DNA from: Phycisphaerae bacterium
GTDB taxonomy: Bacteria; Planctomycetota; Phycisphaerae; Phycisphaerales; SM1A02
NCBI GenBank assembly: GCA_002862325.1
Contig: PKCT01000171.1
Span: 1-27,813, forward strand
Direction of reading: 5' to 3'
DNA: 27,813 bases
In this document: in pieces, positions 27,804 to 27,813 of the stretch
Layout: each line of letters opens with the position of its first letter
How positions within the stretch are numbered: position 1 is the stretch's first letter
Notes under the pieces: model-generated
Told to the model about the DNA's origin: nothing
Seen by the model: the letters and a program-made list of their open reading frames with translations, nothing else
The model's database searches: none
Program-made: the position numbers and the translations under genes

Positions 27804-27813
27804 GACCAGGAGC

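Overview
The window looks like chromosomal DNA of a planctomycete, most likely a marine Phycisphaerae-type bacterium. The evidence is high GC, a DUF1080 protein beside a haem-binding 'putative membrane-bound dehydrogenase' with a C-terminal cytochrome c, a porin of the planctomycete OprO/P-like type, and Gram-negative envelope genes (TolC, Lgt, DsbB). I see no tRNA, rRNA, CRISPR array, insertion sequence or phage gene. Coding density is very high: no gap between genes exceeds 300 bases. The longest gaps are the his leader (15492-15764) and the leader of the B12-binding gene (25727-26003).

Layout. 1-1254: the 3' end of an Hpt phosphotransfer protein and a response-regulator diguanylate cyclase. 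1240-5093: a divergent pair, DUF1080 protein (-) and haem-binding dehydrogenase-like protein with cytochrome c (+). 5071-9719: a TolC-like outer-membrane efflux protein (-), divergent from a GH35-like protein (+) whose catalytic residues look altered. 9748-12656: a possible 16-codon leader ORF, an M48 membrane protease with a TerB-like tail, a small two-helix membrane protein, and a DsbB-like protein. 12648-15491: a porin (-) divergent from a DASS/SLC13 anion symporter (+). 15526-23012: a complete histidine operon. 23009-26702: a DinB-fold protein, a secreted penicillin-acylase-type Ntn hydrolase, and a B12-binding-domain protein behind a structured leader. 26775-27803: lgt (-).

The most interesting system is the histidine operon. 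A good promoter (TTGACG-17-TAACCT) starts transcription essentially at the ATG of a 22-codon leader peptide with seven histidines. Downstream leader RNA can form competing hairpins, one of which buries the hisG ribosome binding site. I therefore infer histidine-sensing attenuation, probably acting on translation because no U-run follows the hairpins. The operon is hisG - hisC::HAD - hisB - hisH - hisF - hisA::hisI::hisE - hisD, with every junction overlapping by 4 to 7 bases. It encodes all catalytic steps from PRPP and ATP to histidine. Two proteins are unusual fusions: HisC with a HAD phosphatase (the likely missing histidinol-phosphatase), and a trifunctional HisA-HisI-HisE.

A second window-wide pattern is a -10-like hexamer (TAnnnT or near) exactly six bases before the ATG of at least six genes plus the putative 16-codon ORF. 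This predicts widespread leaderless mRNA. It also fixes several start codons, for example the porin at 13895.
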